Shown: one piece after another, positions 9,155-17,050 of the stretch
How positions within the stretch are numbered: position 1 is the stretch's first letter
How the letters are laid out: every line of letters starts with the position of its first letter
Source: Halosimplex aquaticum
GTDB lineage: Archaea > Halobacteriota > Halobacteria > Halobacteriales > Haloarculaceae
Direction of reading: 5' to 3'
Length of the DNA stretch: 64,000 nucleotides
Assembly: GCF_028747785.1 (NCBI RefSeq)
Contig: NZ_CP118158.1
Location: 3,596,001 to 3,660,000, forward strand
Notes under the pieces: generated by a model
Seen by the model: only the letters and a program-made list of their open reading frames with translations
Databases searched by the model: none
What the model was told of the DNA's origin: nothing
Translations under genes and position numbers: made by a program

Positions 9155-9637
9155 ATGAACAAGCGCGGTCACGTGTTGAACGCGGTCTTCCTCGCCGTCG
9201 GCCTCGGCTTCATCCTCGAACCGGCCGGCGACGCGGCGACCTTCCGGACCGTCGCGGCGGTGTTCGTCCCGCTGGTCCTCGGCGCCCTCTTCCCCGACGT
9301 CGACACGCACTTCGGCAAACACCGCAAGACGCTCCACAATCTCTTCGTCCTCGGCATCGTCGCCGCCTACCCCGTCTACTTCTCCAACCTCCACTGGGTC
9401 TGGCTGGGCGTCCTCTCGCACTACGTGCTCGACGTGCTGGGCACCACCCGCGGGATCGCCCTGTTCTACCCGCTGTGGGACGAGGAGTTCGGCGCGCCCG
9501 TCGGCGTCCCCGTCAGCAGCGACTTCTCCGACGCGATGATGCTCGCGGTGACCGCCTTCGAACTCACGGTCGCCGCCGGCCTCGTCTACGTGCTCCCGAA
9601 CTACCTCCCCGACCTGAGCGGGTCGCTCCCGGTCTGA
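9155..9637 (+). CDS. DUF457/YdjM-type membrane-bound metal-dependent hydrolase
   Basis: Integral membrane protein of 160 residues with four hydrophobic segments. His/Asp motifs typical of the family are GHVLNA at the N-terminus, FPDVDTHFGKHRKTLHN near residue 47 and SHYVLDVLG near residue 88. These would form a membrane-proximal metal site. Homologues are often called LexA-binding inner-membrane hydrolases, but the substrate is unknown. The start at 9155 puts GHVLNA at residue 5, as in relatives. Confidence 0.83.
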   Translation: MNKRGHVLNAVFLAVGLGFILEPAGDAATFRTVAAVFVPLVLGALFPDVDTHFGKHRKTLHNLFVLGIVAAYPVYFSNLHWVWLGVLSHYVLDVLGTTRGIALFYPLWDEEFGAPVGVPVSSDFSDAMMLAVTAFELTVAAGLVYVLPNYLPDLSGSLPV

Positions 9638-9695
9638 CCGACGACGGCCGCGAGCGGGGTCGACCGCCCGCCGAACTGCCGTTCGAGGGGGAATG

Positions 9696-9706
9696 TTTTT
9701 ATTAAG
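9696..9706 (+). promoter_or_regulatory. TATA element of the 9729 gene
   Basis: TTTTTATTAAG precedes the ATG at 9729 by about 25 bases, so the transcript would start at or next to the start codon. Confidence 0.6.
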
Positions 9707-9728
9707 GGGCCGGCATGTCTCGGATACG

Positions 9729-10034
9729 ATGGCCCCCTGGGAGTGTGCGATCGACGGCGACGACGACCAGTTCGAGCGCGTCGAGGACCTGATCGTCCAC
9801 CAGTCGACAGCACACGAACGCATCGAGTGCAAGGTCTGCGGGACCGTCCTCCCCGACGGCTACTTCGCGATCCGCCACGCGTTCGACGAGCACAGCCGCG
9901 CGGAGTACGTCCGCGCCTACGACGCCACCGCCAAGGAAGTCCGCCGCCGCGAGAACGTCAAAGAGACCATCGAGGACGAGGCCGACATCCGCGAGGTCAT
10001 CGACCGACTCGAAGGCGGCAGCGGCAGCCTCTGA
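9729..10034 (+). CDS. Small C2H2-like zinc-binding protein (DUF7565-like)
   Basis: Haloarchaeal protein of 101 residues. A zinc-finger-like arrangement is visible: Cys near residue 5, HQSTAH near residues 25-30, CKVCGTVLPDGYFAIRHAF with a Cys pair, then DEHS. The C-terminal 40 residues are a charged, helical, coiled-coil-like tail. A strong TATA box supports the leaderless ATG at 9729. Two upstream codons could start the same frame but would lie before the likely transcription start. Role unknown; a DNA- or RNA-binding role is inferred only from the finger. Confidence 0.78.
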   Translation: MAPWECAIDGDDDQFERVEDLIVHQSTAHERIECKVCGTVLPDGYFAIRHAFDEHSRAEYVRAYDATAKEVRRRENVKETIEDEADIREVIDRLEGGSGSL

Positions 10035-10138
10035 CGGTCGACGTCGGTCCCCCGGTGACAACTCGGGTGAACCGGCGCGCTCACGCGTCGCCGGCTCCCT
10101 TCCCCCACCTGTCGGTCGCACTTATCGGTCTCCGGTTC

Positions 10139-11206
10139 GAGGGTGTCATAGAACTCTTCTCACACCGTGATGATCGTGCTTCCCGGATTGTCTCCACGTT
10201 CGTAGTTGGTGATCGCGATGACAAGGCGAAGGCACAGCGCGAGGAACACCTGCGCTCGTGCGTGGACGCGGCCTCGGGCGTGGGTGCGCCCGAGGCCGCA
10301 GTCCTTCACTGATTCGTTGGTTCGTTCAACTCCCGTGCGGCGGTTGTACGTCTCATCTAGCGTCGGTTGCTTCAGCTGAACGTCTTCACTGTGTTCCTCG
10401 ATGCGGTCTTCGACCCTGTACTCGATATCGAGCGGGTCGTCGGTGTTTCGCGCGTTGTACGGAGCGACTGGCACGACCCCTGCGGCCAGCAGGTGGTCGT
10501 GCCAGTCGAGCGTGTCGTAGGCGCTGTCACCGACCATCCAGATCGGTTGCTCGACGGCGAGCGCGTCACGGGTGACGCGCATCGCCGTCTCTTCTGGTGC
10601 TTGTTTGCTCTCGGTGAACTCCGCTGCGATCGGTATCTTTTGCCCGGTCGAGACGATTGTACAGCCGTAGCCGTAGTAGTACTCGTCCTTGGTTGGATCG
10701 TAGCACTTTGACGCATCTGGGTCGGCTGGCATCGCCCTCACGTCGGTCGAATCGATACAGTAGGTCAAGTCGAGCAGGCCGCGGCGGGCGGCCTGCTCGA
10801 CGAGGTGATCGAACACCTCGTTAGCGACGTGTTCGAGGTCGGTGAGGAAGCGATCGACCGCGTCTCTTGAGGGCGGTCGATCGAAGCCACAGCTCAACCA
10901 GACGACCGTGTTCCGAAGCTCTCGTTCGACGGGGCGGATGCCGTAGATATCTTTGTAGTAGCAGTGGAGAAAGCCACGCATCAGCTCTGGTGGTTCGTGG
11001 TCTCGTGTTCGCCCCGTCTGCGCCGGGGCGAACACGTCAAACTCTTCGAGAAATTCGAAGGAGAGGTGCTCGAACAGCGCTAGCGTCTCTGTCTCCACGA
11101 CATTGAAGAACGACTCTACCGAAGGATCATCTTGCAGGGTCGCTGAACTCATCCACCTCAGCGTTCACCCTGCTCTTTGGTGTGCTAATCGTTCTATGAC
11201 ACCCTC
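10139..11206. mobile_element. IS5-type insertion sequence, copy A
   Basis: Element of about 1,068 bp bounded by a perfect 16-bp terminal inverted repeat, GAGGGTGTCATAGAAC at 10139-10154 and its complement at 11191-11206. It carries one intact DDE transposase gene on the minus strand. No target duplication is visible in the flanking bases. A second, frameshifted copy in opposite orientation lies at 28660-29726. Confidence 0.88.
10160..11152 (-). CDS. IS4/IS5-superfamily DDE transposase (intact)
   Basis: Transposase of 330 residues. DDE-type motifs are visible: CIDSTDVRAMP (first Asp), MVGDSAYDTLDWHD (second Asp) and YNRRTGVERTNESVKDCGLG (Glu in the Y-R-E-like motif). An N-terminal segment with FLHCYYKDIYGIRPVERELR precedes the catalytic domain. 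ATG at 11152 lies 39 bp inside the right terminal repeat. The gene is uninterrupted, unlike the second copy, where two bases are missing at the equivalent of codon 88-90. Confidence 0.9.
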   Translation of the reverse strand: MSSATLQDDPSVESFFNVVETETLALFEHLSFEFLEEFDVFAPAQTGRTRDHEPPELMRGFLHCYYKDIYGIRPVERELRNTVVWLSCGFDRPPSRDAVDRFLTDLEHVANEVFDHLVEQAARRGLLDLTYCIDSTDVRAMPADPDASKCYDPTKDEYYYGYGCTIVSTGQKIPIAAEFTESKQAPEETAMRVTRDALAVEQPIWMVGDSAYDTLDWHDHLLAAGVVPVAPYNARNTDDPLDIEYRVEDRIEEHSEDVQLKQPTLDETYNRRTGVERTNESVKDCGLGRTHARGRVHARAQVFLALCLRLVIAITNYERGDNPGSTIITV

Positions 11207-11289
11207 AGGGGTGTGGCTAAGGCCACATCATCAAAATACACCGCACTCACTGAGAAACACTTACACAGAACTAACAGACTATTTGAAAC

Positions 11290-12540
11290 ATGGATGAAGA
11301 AGAAGCAGACTATATTCTTGGAAAACTCGATGATTACGACGATAGGGTTACTGACCATTATGACTCAGAAGAACTCGATATCGAAGCTCAGATAGATAAA
11401 TTAGAGGAGTTTATCCAAGATTCGGATCCAAGAGTCCTTATTGAAAACATCGCACTTGGAGCGGGTCTTTCTGGGCTAATAAGTAGTGTTCCGATCTCAG
11501 ATGATGGAGTAGGAATTCCACCAAGAATGTGTGAATACTTGTTGGGAAAAATTGCTTCAGCAAAAGAATACGGTGACGAGAAGCCAAAATATGGGGAAAT
11601 CGCAGATAAAGCTACGGCTGTTCAAGATGCATATTGTTACTCAGTGTTATCAGAGATTGACCCCTATGAGACGCCAGATGAAGAAAAATCCCGAAAATCG
11701 ATTAAGTTCAATTTACGGCTTAGAGAGGTTACTGCTGGCCGGTTTTGGTTCTGGGAACAACCGATAGAAGTCGCTCGACGGGCATATTCACCCCACAGTG
11801 ATATGATGGTAGAGGCCGTCGGTTTCAATATTGGTCAGGCAATAAAATTCACTCGATATATTGAGAAGAAATTTGACGATCTTGCTGTCAAAGTGTATTT
11901 TGATGAATCTAATATTGATATGGGCCAAATTTCTCATGAAAAGAATACGATGGAGAGTGTTGTTGAGCAGATCAATGAGGAAGGGTCATTTCCGAAGACG
12001 ACGGAAAGAAAAGATTATCAGAGAGACATAAAAGTGCTCGAAGAAAGTTATGAGAAGGTCTCATCCTATTCTGACGATCTTTGGATCTCAGAACAGGAGT
12101 TACTGAATCAACTTCCCGATGATTTGGATCAAGAAGCATTCGAGAATTATCTAGAAAGACTCTCTCTGGATATCACAGACTTTGAGTCTGAATTTCGGTA
12201 TATAGATGACCACAACCCCGTGCACGCCTCACCAATACTAAAATATAATGACGAATTTATTGGAGCACACCCCGGCCTGCTGAGACAGGCACTGATGGAC
12301 ACCTTCTATTACGATTTAATCAATATGGAAGGTTATGGAGAAGTGAGCGGAGAACATGGAGGTAAATTCGGAGAAATTTGGGGAGATTACATCGAGGATT
12401 GGTCTTATGATTCACTCACTGATTTGTTCCCACAATCTGACGTATTTCTTAATCCGGCACTGTCTAGTTCTGAAGCTCCTCAATCGGCGTCTTTCCATCG
12501 AGAGCTTGATGCGGTCTGTGGCGGTTGTAGTAATGCATAA
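11290..12540 (+). CDS. Orphan AT-rich gene, 3' end replaced by IS6-type element
   Basis: Protein of unknown function. About 389 residues are native; the last 28 codons (from 12456) read into the left end of the IS6-type element, so the original C-terminus is lost. The sequence is acidic and mostly helical. One short hydrophobic stretch (NIALGAGLSGLISSVPI, near residue 55) might touch a membrane. I recognise no domain. Base composition is far more AT-rich than the core genes, with codons such as AAA, GAA and ATA, a sign of recent transfer. An in-frame stop two codons before ATG 11290 fixes the earliest possible start. Confidence 0.65.
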   Translation: MDEEEADYILGKLDDYDDRVTDHYDSEELDIEAQIDKLEEFIQDSDPRVLIENIALGAGLSGLISSVPISDDGVGIPPRMCEYLLGKIASAKEYGDEKPKYGEIADKATAVQDAYCYSVLSEIDPYETPDEEKSRKSIKFNLRLREVTAGRFWFWEQPIEVARRAYSPHSDMMVEAVGFNIGQAIKFTRYIEKKFDDLAVKVYFDESNIDMGQISHEKNTMESVVEQINEEGSFPKTTERKDYQRDIKVLEESYEKVSSYSDDLWISEQELLNQLPDDLDQEAFENYLERLSLDITDFESEFRYIDDHNPVHASPILKYNDEFIGAHPGLLRQALMDTFYYDLINMEGYGEVSGEHGGKFGEIWGDYIEDWSYDSLTDLFPQSDVFLNPALSSSEAPQSASFHRELDAVCGGCSNA

Positions 12541-13200
12541 ACTGTTCAAGCCACTCGCGGACGCTCGACCGACTGCCCACCCACGAGTTATGGAAGCGGC
12601 CGACCCGCATTTTGAGCGTATGAAACCACTTCTCGATGCGGTTTCGGTCGGTATAGTTGACCCGACCGCTTAATCCTAATCGAGCAAGGGCAGTCCGGTA
12701 CCCGAATTGATCGACGAGAAACTCAGCCTCCGAGAGATCATGTTTCTCTTGGAGTTTCTGCAGAAACGCAGCCGCTGGATCGGTGCCATGCCGCCCAAAC
12801 AACGCGACATCAAGGATCAACTTTGTTTCGATGTCTATTGCAGCATACAGCCAAGACCACTCACCGTTAATTTTGACAGCGGTCTCGTCGACGGCGACCC
12901 TTGACGGCTGCGCCGTCGGCGGGTCGCAGCCGCTGTCAGCTAGCCGATGTACCCAATTCCAGACCGCGCCATGCGAGCGTTGAACGCCTAATTCAGCTAA
13001 AATCGTTGTTGTTTCTCTGAGCGAACAACCGGTTTGGTGGAGGCGGACGGCGAACGCCCTGACGGGCGTCGCCGTCCGCTCATTCTCCCAAGTTTCTTCT
13101 AAATCCGGTTCATAGCTCTCGCTGAGCAGGTCTGCGAGCATCTTGACCAACTAACTCAACGACCTGCTCACTTCTCAAACTGACTCAACTAGACAGTGCC
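12456..13200. mobile_element. IS6-type insertion sequence
   Basis: Element of 745 bp, normal for IS6 elements, with a 14-bp perfect terminal inverted repeat (GGCACTGTCTAGTT at 12456 and its complement ending at 13200). It encodes one transposase. The expected 8-bp target duplication is absent: the left flank ends CTTAATCC and the right flank begins ATCTGAGG. Both flanks are broken genes. Confidence 0.88.
12464..13141 (-). CDS. IS6 family transposase
   Basis: Transposase of 225 residues, complete for haloarchaeal IS6 members. An N-terminal HTH (LRETTTILAELGVQRSHGAV) is followed by the DDE core: VAVDETAVKINGEW (Asp), FLVDQFGYRTAL (Asp) and RNRIEKWFHTLKMR (Glu/Lys), ending with the typical YYNRHRPHQAL. 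The ATG at 13141 is taken as the start; a TTG three codons earlier is possible. The residue after the second catalytic Asp is Gln, where Gly/Ala is commoner. Confidence 0.9.
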   Translation of the reverse strand: MLADLLSESYEPDLEETWENERTATPVRAFAVRLHQTGCSLRETTTILAELGVQRSHGAVWNWVHRLADSGCDPPTAQPSRVAVDETAVKINGEWSWLYAAIDIETKLILDVALFGRHGTDPAAAFLQKLQEKHDLSEAEFLVDQFGYRTALARLGLSGRVNYTDRNRIEKWFHTLKMRVGRFHNSWVGSRSSVREWLEQFMHYYNRHRPHQALDGKTPIEELQN

Positions 13201-13465
13201 ATCTGAGGAGATCAGTATCAGCACCCTCGCATCGGAGATTGCCCAATGGGACAAGGCCAAGGGATCGACGAACCAGAACAATGATCCAAAGAGCATTGAG
13301 ATCGCCCTTCATCACACACACCTTCCGAAAATCGCAGATGCAGGCATTATTGCCTTCGGTCCGAATAAGGACTCTATCAAACTCCAGGAACTGAACGGGC
13401 TTGGCCAGTTTCTCACCGAGACAGAACCCATCGACGGATTTTCACGAGTCGCAGCTAACGACTGA
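13201..13465 (+). pseudogene. 5'-truncated DUF7344-type regulator remnant
   Basis: The open frame enters from the IS6 terminal repeat and continues for about 88 residues to a stop at 13465. It contains ISTLASEIAQWD and ALHHTHLPKIADAGII, which match the second half of the haloarchaeal DUF7344 winged-helix domain (the HHxHLPKL.aG signature). The first half of the domain and the start codon are missing, cut by the IS. Confidence 0.7.
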
Positions 13466-13500
13466 GTCAAAAACAGTCCTCACCACTTCACGTGCTAGCC

Positions 13501-13791
13501 TCAGGAGTCACTTTTCGTTTCGTGAGGTACCGGATGACAGGTATTGACAGTGAGAAATCCCGAACTGCAAATTGAGATAGAGAGGCCAGTATAATTGAAT
13601 ATCACGTGTGGGTCCTTGTTTGAATCGCTCTCAAATATTTTGTTGAGAGCATCCACGTCAATCACTGTTTGGAGTGGTGGGAGCGATGTGATGGGGCAGT
13701 CTTTGAAATCACTTACCGTTCGGATCACTGCATGGCCGACTGATTCGTCAGCGGGAATATCATATTCCACTACTTCGATCATACGTTGCAC
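13501..13791 (-). CDS. HalOD1 output-domain protein
   Basis: Stand-alone HalOD1 domain of 96 residues, a haloarchaeal output module of unknown biochemical activity, usually linked to receiver-domain signalling. Diagnostic parts are the VVEYDIPADESVGHAVIRTV beginning, the LPPLQTVIDVDALNKIF centre and an FNYTGLSISI strand followed by GFLTV. The AT-rich composition matches the surrounding accessory patch. A second Met three codons in is an alternative start. Confidence 0.78.
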   Translation of the reverse strand: MQRMIEVVEYDIPADESVGHAVIRTVSDFKDCPITSLPPLQTVIDVDALNKIFESDSNKDPHVIFNYTGLSISICSSGFLTVNTCHPVPHETKSDS

Positions 13792-13997
13792 TCTAAAAAG
13801 ACATGGCTTTGCAGGAGTTTTCCAGAGCGTTAAAGTCTGACGGAATTACTCAGTTCGCATACCTATTGGACAACCAATTCAGCGACACCTATGATGGAAT
13901 AAACATGCTGGAAATCGTTCTTTGATATCTTACAACTTGGACAGTTGCTACTACCTGCTCCTGAGATTTAAGTACTAATCCGAGGCGAACGATTCTC

Positions 13998-15215
13998 GTG
14001 GCCGCCGAATACATCCGTCGGACAGCAATCACGCGGTTAGTAGTTAGTAGATCTGCACACAACCTCCTCGAAGAGACGCTCAGTGCGTGGAAGGGCGGAT
14101 GTCAGATTGCGGTCAACAAAGCGTGGGGACAGTATCAGGAACAGCGATCCATTCAGTCGATAGCGTACGGTGCGATCCGTTCGGAAACCGAACTGGGGAG
14201 CCAACACGCAATATTAGCGACCCACCAAGCAGCTGAGGCGATTCAGGCATGCCGTACTCGAGAAGAGAATGGCCGACCCATCTCCAAGCCCACGTTTTCA
14301 GCTCCAACTGTCCGCTACGATTCTCGGTCGATGACTCTTTTCGATGACGGGACGGTTTCGTTATCGACTGTCGATAATCGTGTAAAGGGAGAGTTGGTAC
14401 TTCCAGACGACGAAGATGGCTATCAGTACAAATATCTCTCCAATCCAGGGTGGCAACTTACCGAAAGTACGCTAACAATCCGGGATGGCCAGTGGTTCCT
14501 GCATCTGGGATTTCGGAAACCAGCGCCAAATTTCGAACATTCAGCCGCCGAGAACGGAACGGTTCTCGGGGTTGATCTCGGGATAGAATATCTCGCTGTC
14601 ACGAGTTCAGGGCGATTCTTTTCTGGGTCCGAGCTCCAACATGAGCGCGAGCGATATGAAAAACTCCAGCGTGTATTGCAGGAAACCGGAACGCGAAGTG
14701 CATATCGGACCCATAGGGAAGTAGGGAGACGACTCCGCAGATTCTCGATTGACTGGATTCATCGGGTTGCAAACGGCATTCTCGCTGAAGCGCGCCGTTA
14801 TGACTGCTCAACGATTGCCTTCGAAGAACTAACGGGGATCGTAAAACGACTCCCAGATCAATCTCTATTCCACAGCTGGGCGTTTAGACGCTTAATTTCT
14901 TACGTTGAGTACAAAGCTACTGCAGAAGGTATCGACGTGTTACTGGTTGACCCTCGGAATACCAGTCGGATGTGTTCACGGACAGATTGTGACCACATCG
15001 ATTCCGAAAACCGACCCCAGCGCGATACCTTCCTGTGTCAAGAGTGTGGATATGAGATCCATGCAGACTATAATGCAGCCAAAAATATCGGTCTTCGAGC
15101 AGTCCGGTGTGGCCACAAGTCGTCACATCGGACGGGCATCAGTCAATGTGCCCTCAAATCCGGAACCATCGCGCCCGGAGAAGGATTCGATCCCTATTCA
15201 ACCGGACGAGGATAG
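13998..15215 (+). CDS. tnpB: TnpB, RNA-guided endonuclease (IS200/IS605, IS1341-type)
   Basis: TnpB protein of 405 residues, related to the ancestors of Cas12. RuvC motif I is VLGVDLGIEYLAV, motif II Glu is in STIAFEELTG, and motif III Asp is in IHADYNAAKNIG. The four-Cys zinc ribbon (CSRTDCDH and CQECGYE) sits between II and III. No tnpA lies nearby, so this is an IS1341-type unit that cannot move alone. The start is GTG at 13998. Length and motifs look complete, so nuclease activity with a guide RNA from its 3' end is plausible. Confidence 0.9.
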   Translation: MAAEYIRRTAITRLVVSRSAHNLLEETLSAWKGGCQIAVNKAWGQYQEQRSIQSIAYGAIRSETELGSQHAILATHQAAEAIQACRTREENGRPISKPTFSAPTVRYDSRSMTLFDDGTVSLSTVDNRVKGELVLPDDEDGYQYKYLSNPGWQLTESTLTIRDGQWFLHLGFRKPAPNFEHSAAENGTVLGVDLGIEYLAVTSSGRFFSGSELQHERERYEKLQRVLQETGTRSAYRTHREVGRRLRRFSIDWIHRVANGILAEARRYDCSTIAFEELTGIVKRLPDQSLFHSWAFRRLISYVEYKATAEGIDVLLVDPRNTSRMCSRTDCDHIDSENRPQRDTFLCQECGYEIHADYNAAKNIGLRAVRCGHKSSHRTGISQCALKSGTIAPGEGFDPYSTGRG

Positions 15216-15256
15216 CTGGTTCACGGATAAGTCCGCGGTTCGGACAGTTGATCAAG
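15100..15256 (+). ncRNA. Candidate TnpB guide (omega/re) RNA and right end
   Basis: TnpB guide RNAs are transcribed across the 3' end of tnpB and end just beyond the element. Here a short hairpin (GTCCG-N5-CGGAC, 15231-15245) lies 15 bp after the tnpB stop, followed by GTTGATCAAGG. If this is the right end, the guide would begin near 15257 and read into the flanking DNA. Boundaries are inferred, not seen. Confidence 0.35.
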
Positions 15257-15282
15257 GTTCGTGACGCATTTTCGTCATATAA

Positions 15283-15372
15283 GGTACTGAGAAGATCGAG
15301 GCGATCCGCGAGCAGGCCCGCGAGGAGGCCGAGCAGCGGGCCGACGAGTGGGGCTTCGACGAGGTCGTCTGA
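15283..15372 (+). pseudogene. C-terminal stub of a lost gene beside TnpB
   Basis: After a TAA at 15280-15282 the frame runs 29 codons to a TGA at 15370-15372, ending REQAREEAEQ...DEWGFDEVV. The GC-rich codons and helical, charged content are those of a core haloarchaeal gene, unlike the AT-rich DNA just before it. No start codon or 5' part is present, so this is probably the tail of a gene cut off at the accessory-patch border. The parent gene is not recognised. Confidence 0.5.
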
Positions 15373-15521
15373 CTCCTTCGCCACCACGATCGGTACGGGT
15401 GCCCACGGCCCCGTTCCGCCGAGAGCGACGCGGCCTGTCACCGTCCCACAGGGACCTTTGGACGGTTTTGCCACAAGCGCTTTTCACCAATCCGGCTACG
15501 TCCCGGACGGAGATACACACG

Positions 15522-16799
15522 ATGAAACGCACCGTTGCGATACTGGCGATGCTGGTCGTATCGGCGATCGCGCCCGTCACGGCACTGGCCGGGACGGCCG
15601 ATCAACAGGCCTACGCGGGAAGTCACGTCGCCTTCGACACGCAGAGTAACGCCGTCGTCGACTACCGGGTCGACGGCGAACAGACGATCGACTCGGTCCG
15701 CGTCCAGTCCCAATCCGAGGCCGACTCGGCGCTCGGGCTGGGCGGATCGGCCGGGCTCGACGCCGCGGCCGGTATCGTCGGCGCGGCGCTGTCGCTCGAC
15801 GTCCAGACCGACGCGAACGCGTCGCTGACGACCGAGAGCGGTGCGCGCATCGAGGCCCACGACAACGGGCACGGCTCGCTGGTCGTCGCGGCCGACGACT
15901 CCGCCCAGTACGTCGCGCTGAACGTCAGCGGCGACGGCGCGGAGCGAGTCGCCGACGACCGCGTCGTCTACCAGACAGACGGCGGTGCGACCGCGAGCGC
16001 CATCGTCGTCGGCGAGGGGAACGTCTCCGTGACGGAGGCCGGCAACCTCACCGCCGCGCTCTCGGAGGACAGCCGCCTCGTCGTCCGCAGCTACACCGAG
16101 GCCCGCACCGACGCCGACGCGAGCGAGGAGCGGATGATCGCCAACGAGACCGCGGCCGCGAGCGTCTACGTGATGCAGCAGGGCGAGGAGACGGTCACCG
16201 ACACCGTCACCTACGGCCAGAACACGACGGTCGCGGTCGAGGAGCGCGCGGAGGGCCGCGTCAACGTGACGGTCAGCCGGACCGCTCACGAGGGGCGCGT
16301 CCTCATCACGCACGTCTCGAACGAGACGTTCGAGTCCGCAGAGGACGTGCAGGTGGCCGTCGACGGCGAGGCCGCGGCAAGCGCCTCGTCGTACGCGGAA
16401 CTCCGTCAGGCGGCCGCGGGCGGCGACACCTCGAAGTACATGGTGCGCCAGTCCGGCGACGCCTCGGCCTCGGCCGACGCGACGGTTCTCGTCGGCGTCA
16501 ATCACTTCTCGACGCGGACGGTGACGATGACCGACGACGCGGACGCCGACGATACGACGGACACGCCGACGGGCACCACCTCGACCGAGACCGACTCGGC
16601 CGAGACCGACACGTCCGCCGGCGACGACGATTCGTCGGACGGCAACGCGGACGACGGCGGAGCGGGTGACGGCGATGCCACCGACGGGGAGTCCGGCGGC
16701 GCGGCGACCACGTCGGGTGACGGGCCCGGCTTCGGTGGTGCGGTCGCGCTGCTCGCACTGGCCGCGCTGACGGGTCTCGCCGTCGCGCGGCACCGTTGA
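15522..16799 (+). CDS. PGF-CTERM surface protein
   Basis: Secreted protein of 425 residues. A Sec signal peptide spans residues 1-23 (MKRTVAILAMLVV..., cleavage near TALAG). The ectodomain is beta-rich with several N-x-S/T sequons. Then comes a Thr/Asp/Ser-rich stalk (about residues 340-395) and a C-terminal sorting signal: GDGPGFGGAVALLALAALTG followed by a basic ARHR. The PGF motif marks it as a predicted archaeosortase A (ArtA) substrate, cleaved and lipid-anchored at the surface. The start ATG at 15522 directly precedes the signal peptide. Ectodomain function is unknown. Confidence 0.85.
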   Translation: MKRTVAILAMLVVSAIAPVTALAGTADQQAYAGSHVAFDTQSNAVVDYRVDGEQTIDSVRVQSQSEADSALGLGGSAGLDAAAGIVGAALSLDVQTDANASLTTESGARIEAHDNGHGSLVVAADDSAQYVALNVSGDGAERVADDRVVYQTDGGATASAIVVGEGNVSVTEAGNLTAALSEDSRLVVRSYTEARTDADASEERMIANETAAASVYVMQQGEETVTDTVTYGQNTTVAVEERAEGRVNVTVSRTAHEGRVLITHVSNETFESAEDVQVAVDGEAAASASSYAELRQAAAGGDTSKYMVRQSGDASASADATVLVGVNHFSTRTVTMTDDADADDTTDTPTGTTSTETDSAETDTSAGDDDSSDGNADDGGAGDGDATDGESGGAATTSGDGPGFGGAVALLALAALTGLAVARHR

Positions 16800-16843
16800 G
16801 CGGAGTATCGCGTGGACGAGATCGATCCGGACGGTGACCGGCG

Positions 16844-16990
16844 ATGGACCTGGTGATGTGTCTCGGATGCGGGTCGTTCACGCCGGCGGTTCCGGGTGAG
16901 GTCCGCCGGCCGATCGCCGACGAGTGTCCGAACTGCGGGAGCGTCGCGTTCAGGGACACCGACGCCGGCCGGGACGTCCGAACCGACTGA
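16844..16990 (+). CDS. 48-residue double CxxCG zinc-ribbon micro-protein
   Basis: Small open frame with ATG at 16844 and TGA at 16988-16990. It encodes MCLGCGS near the N-terminus and DECPNCGS near the middle, two CxxCG knuckles that would bind one zinc ion. Third-position GC is high, as in neighbouring core genes. It sits in the 250-bp gap between the PGF-CTERM gene and the membrane regulator. Tiny zinc-ribbon proteins of this kind are common and functionally important in haloarchaea, but this one has no assigned role. Confidence 0.7.
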   Translation: MDLVMCLGCGSFTPAVPGEVRRPIADECPNCGSVAFRDTDAGRDVRTD

Positions 16991-17050
16991 CCGGTTCCAC
17001 GAGACTTATTACGGCCTGGGGGGACCTCGGCGGTAACTGGGTGTTCCAGG

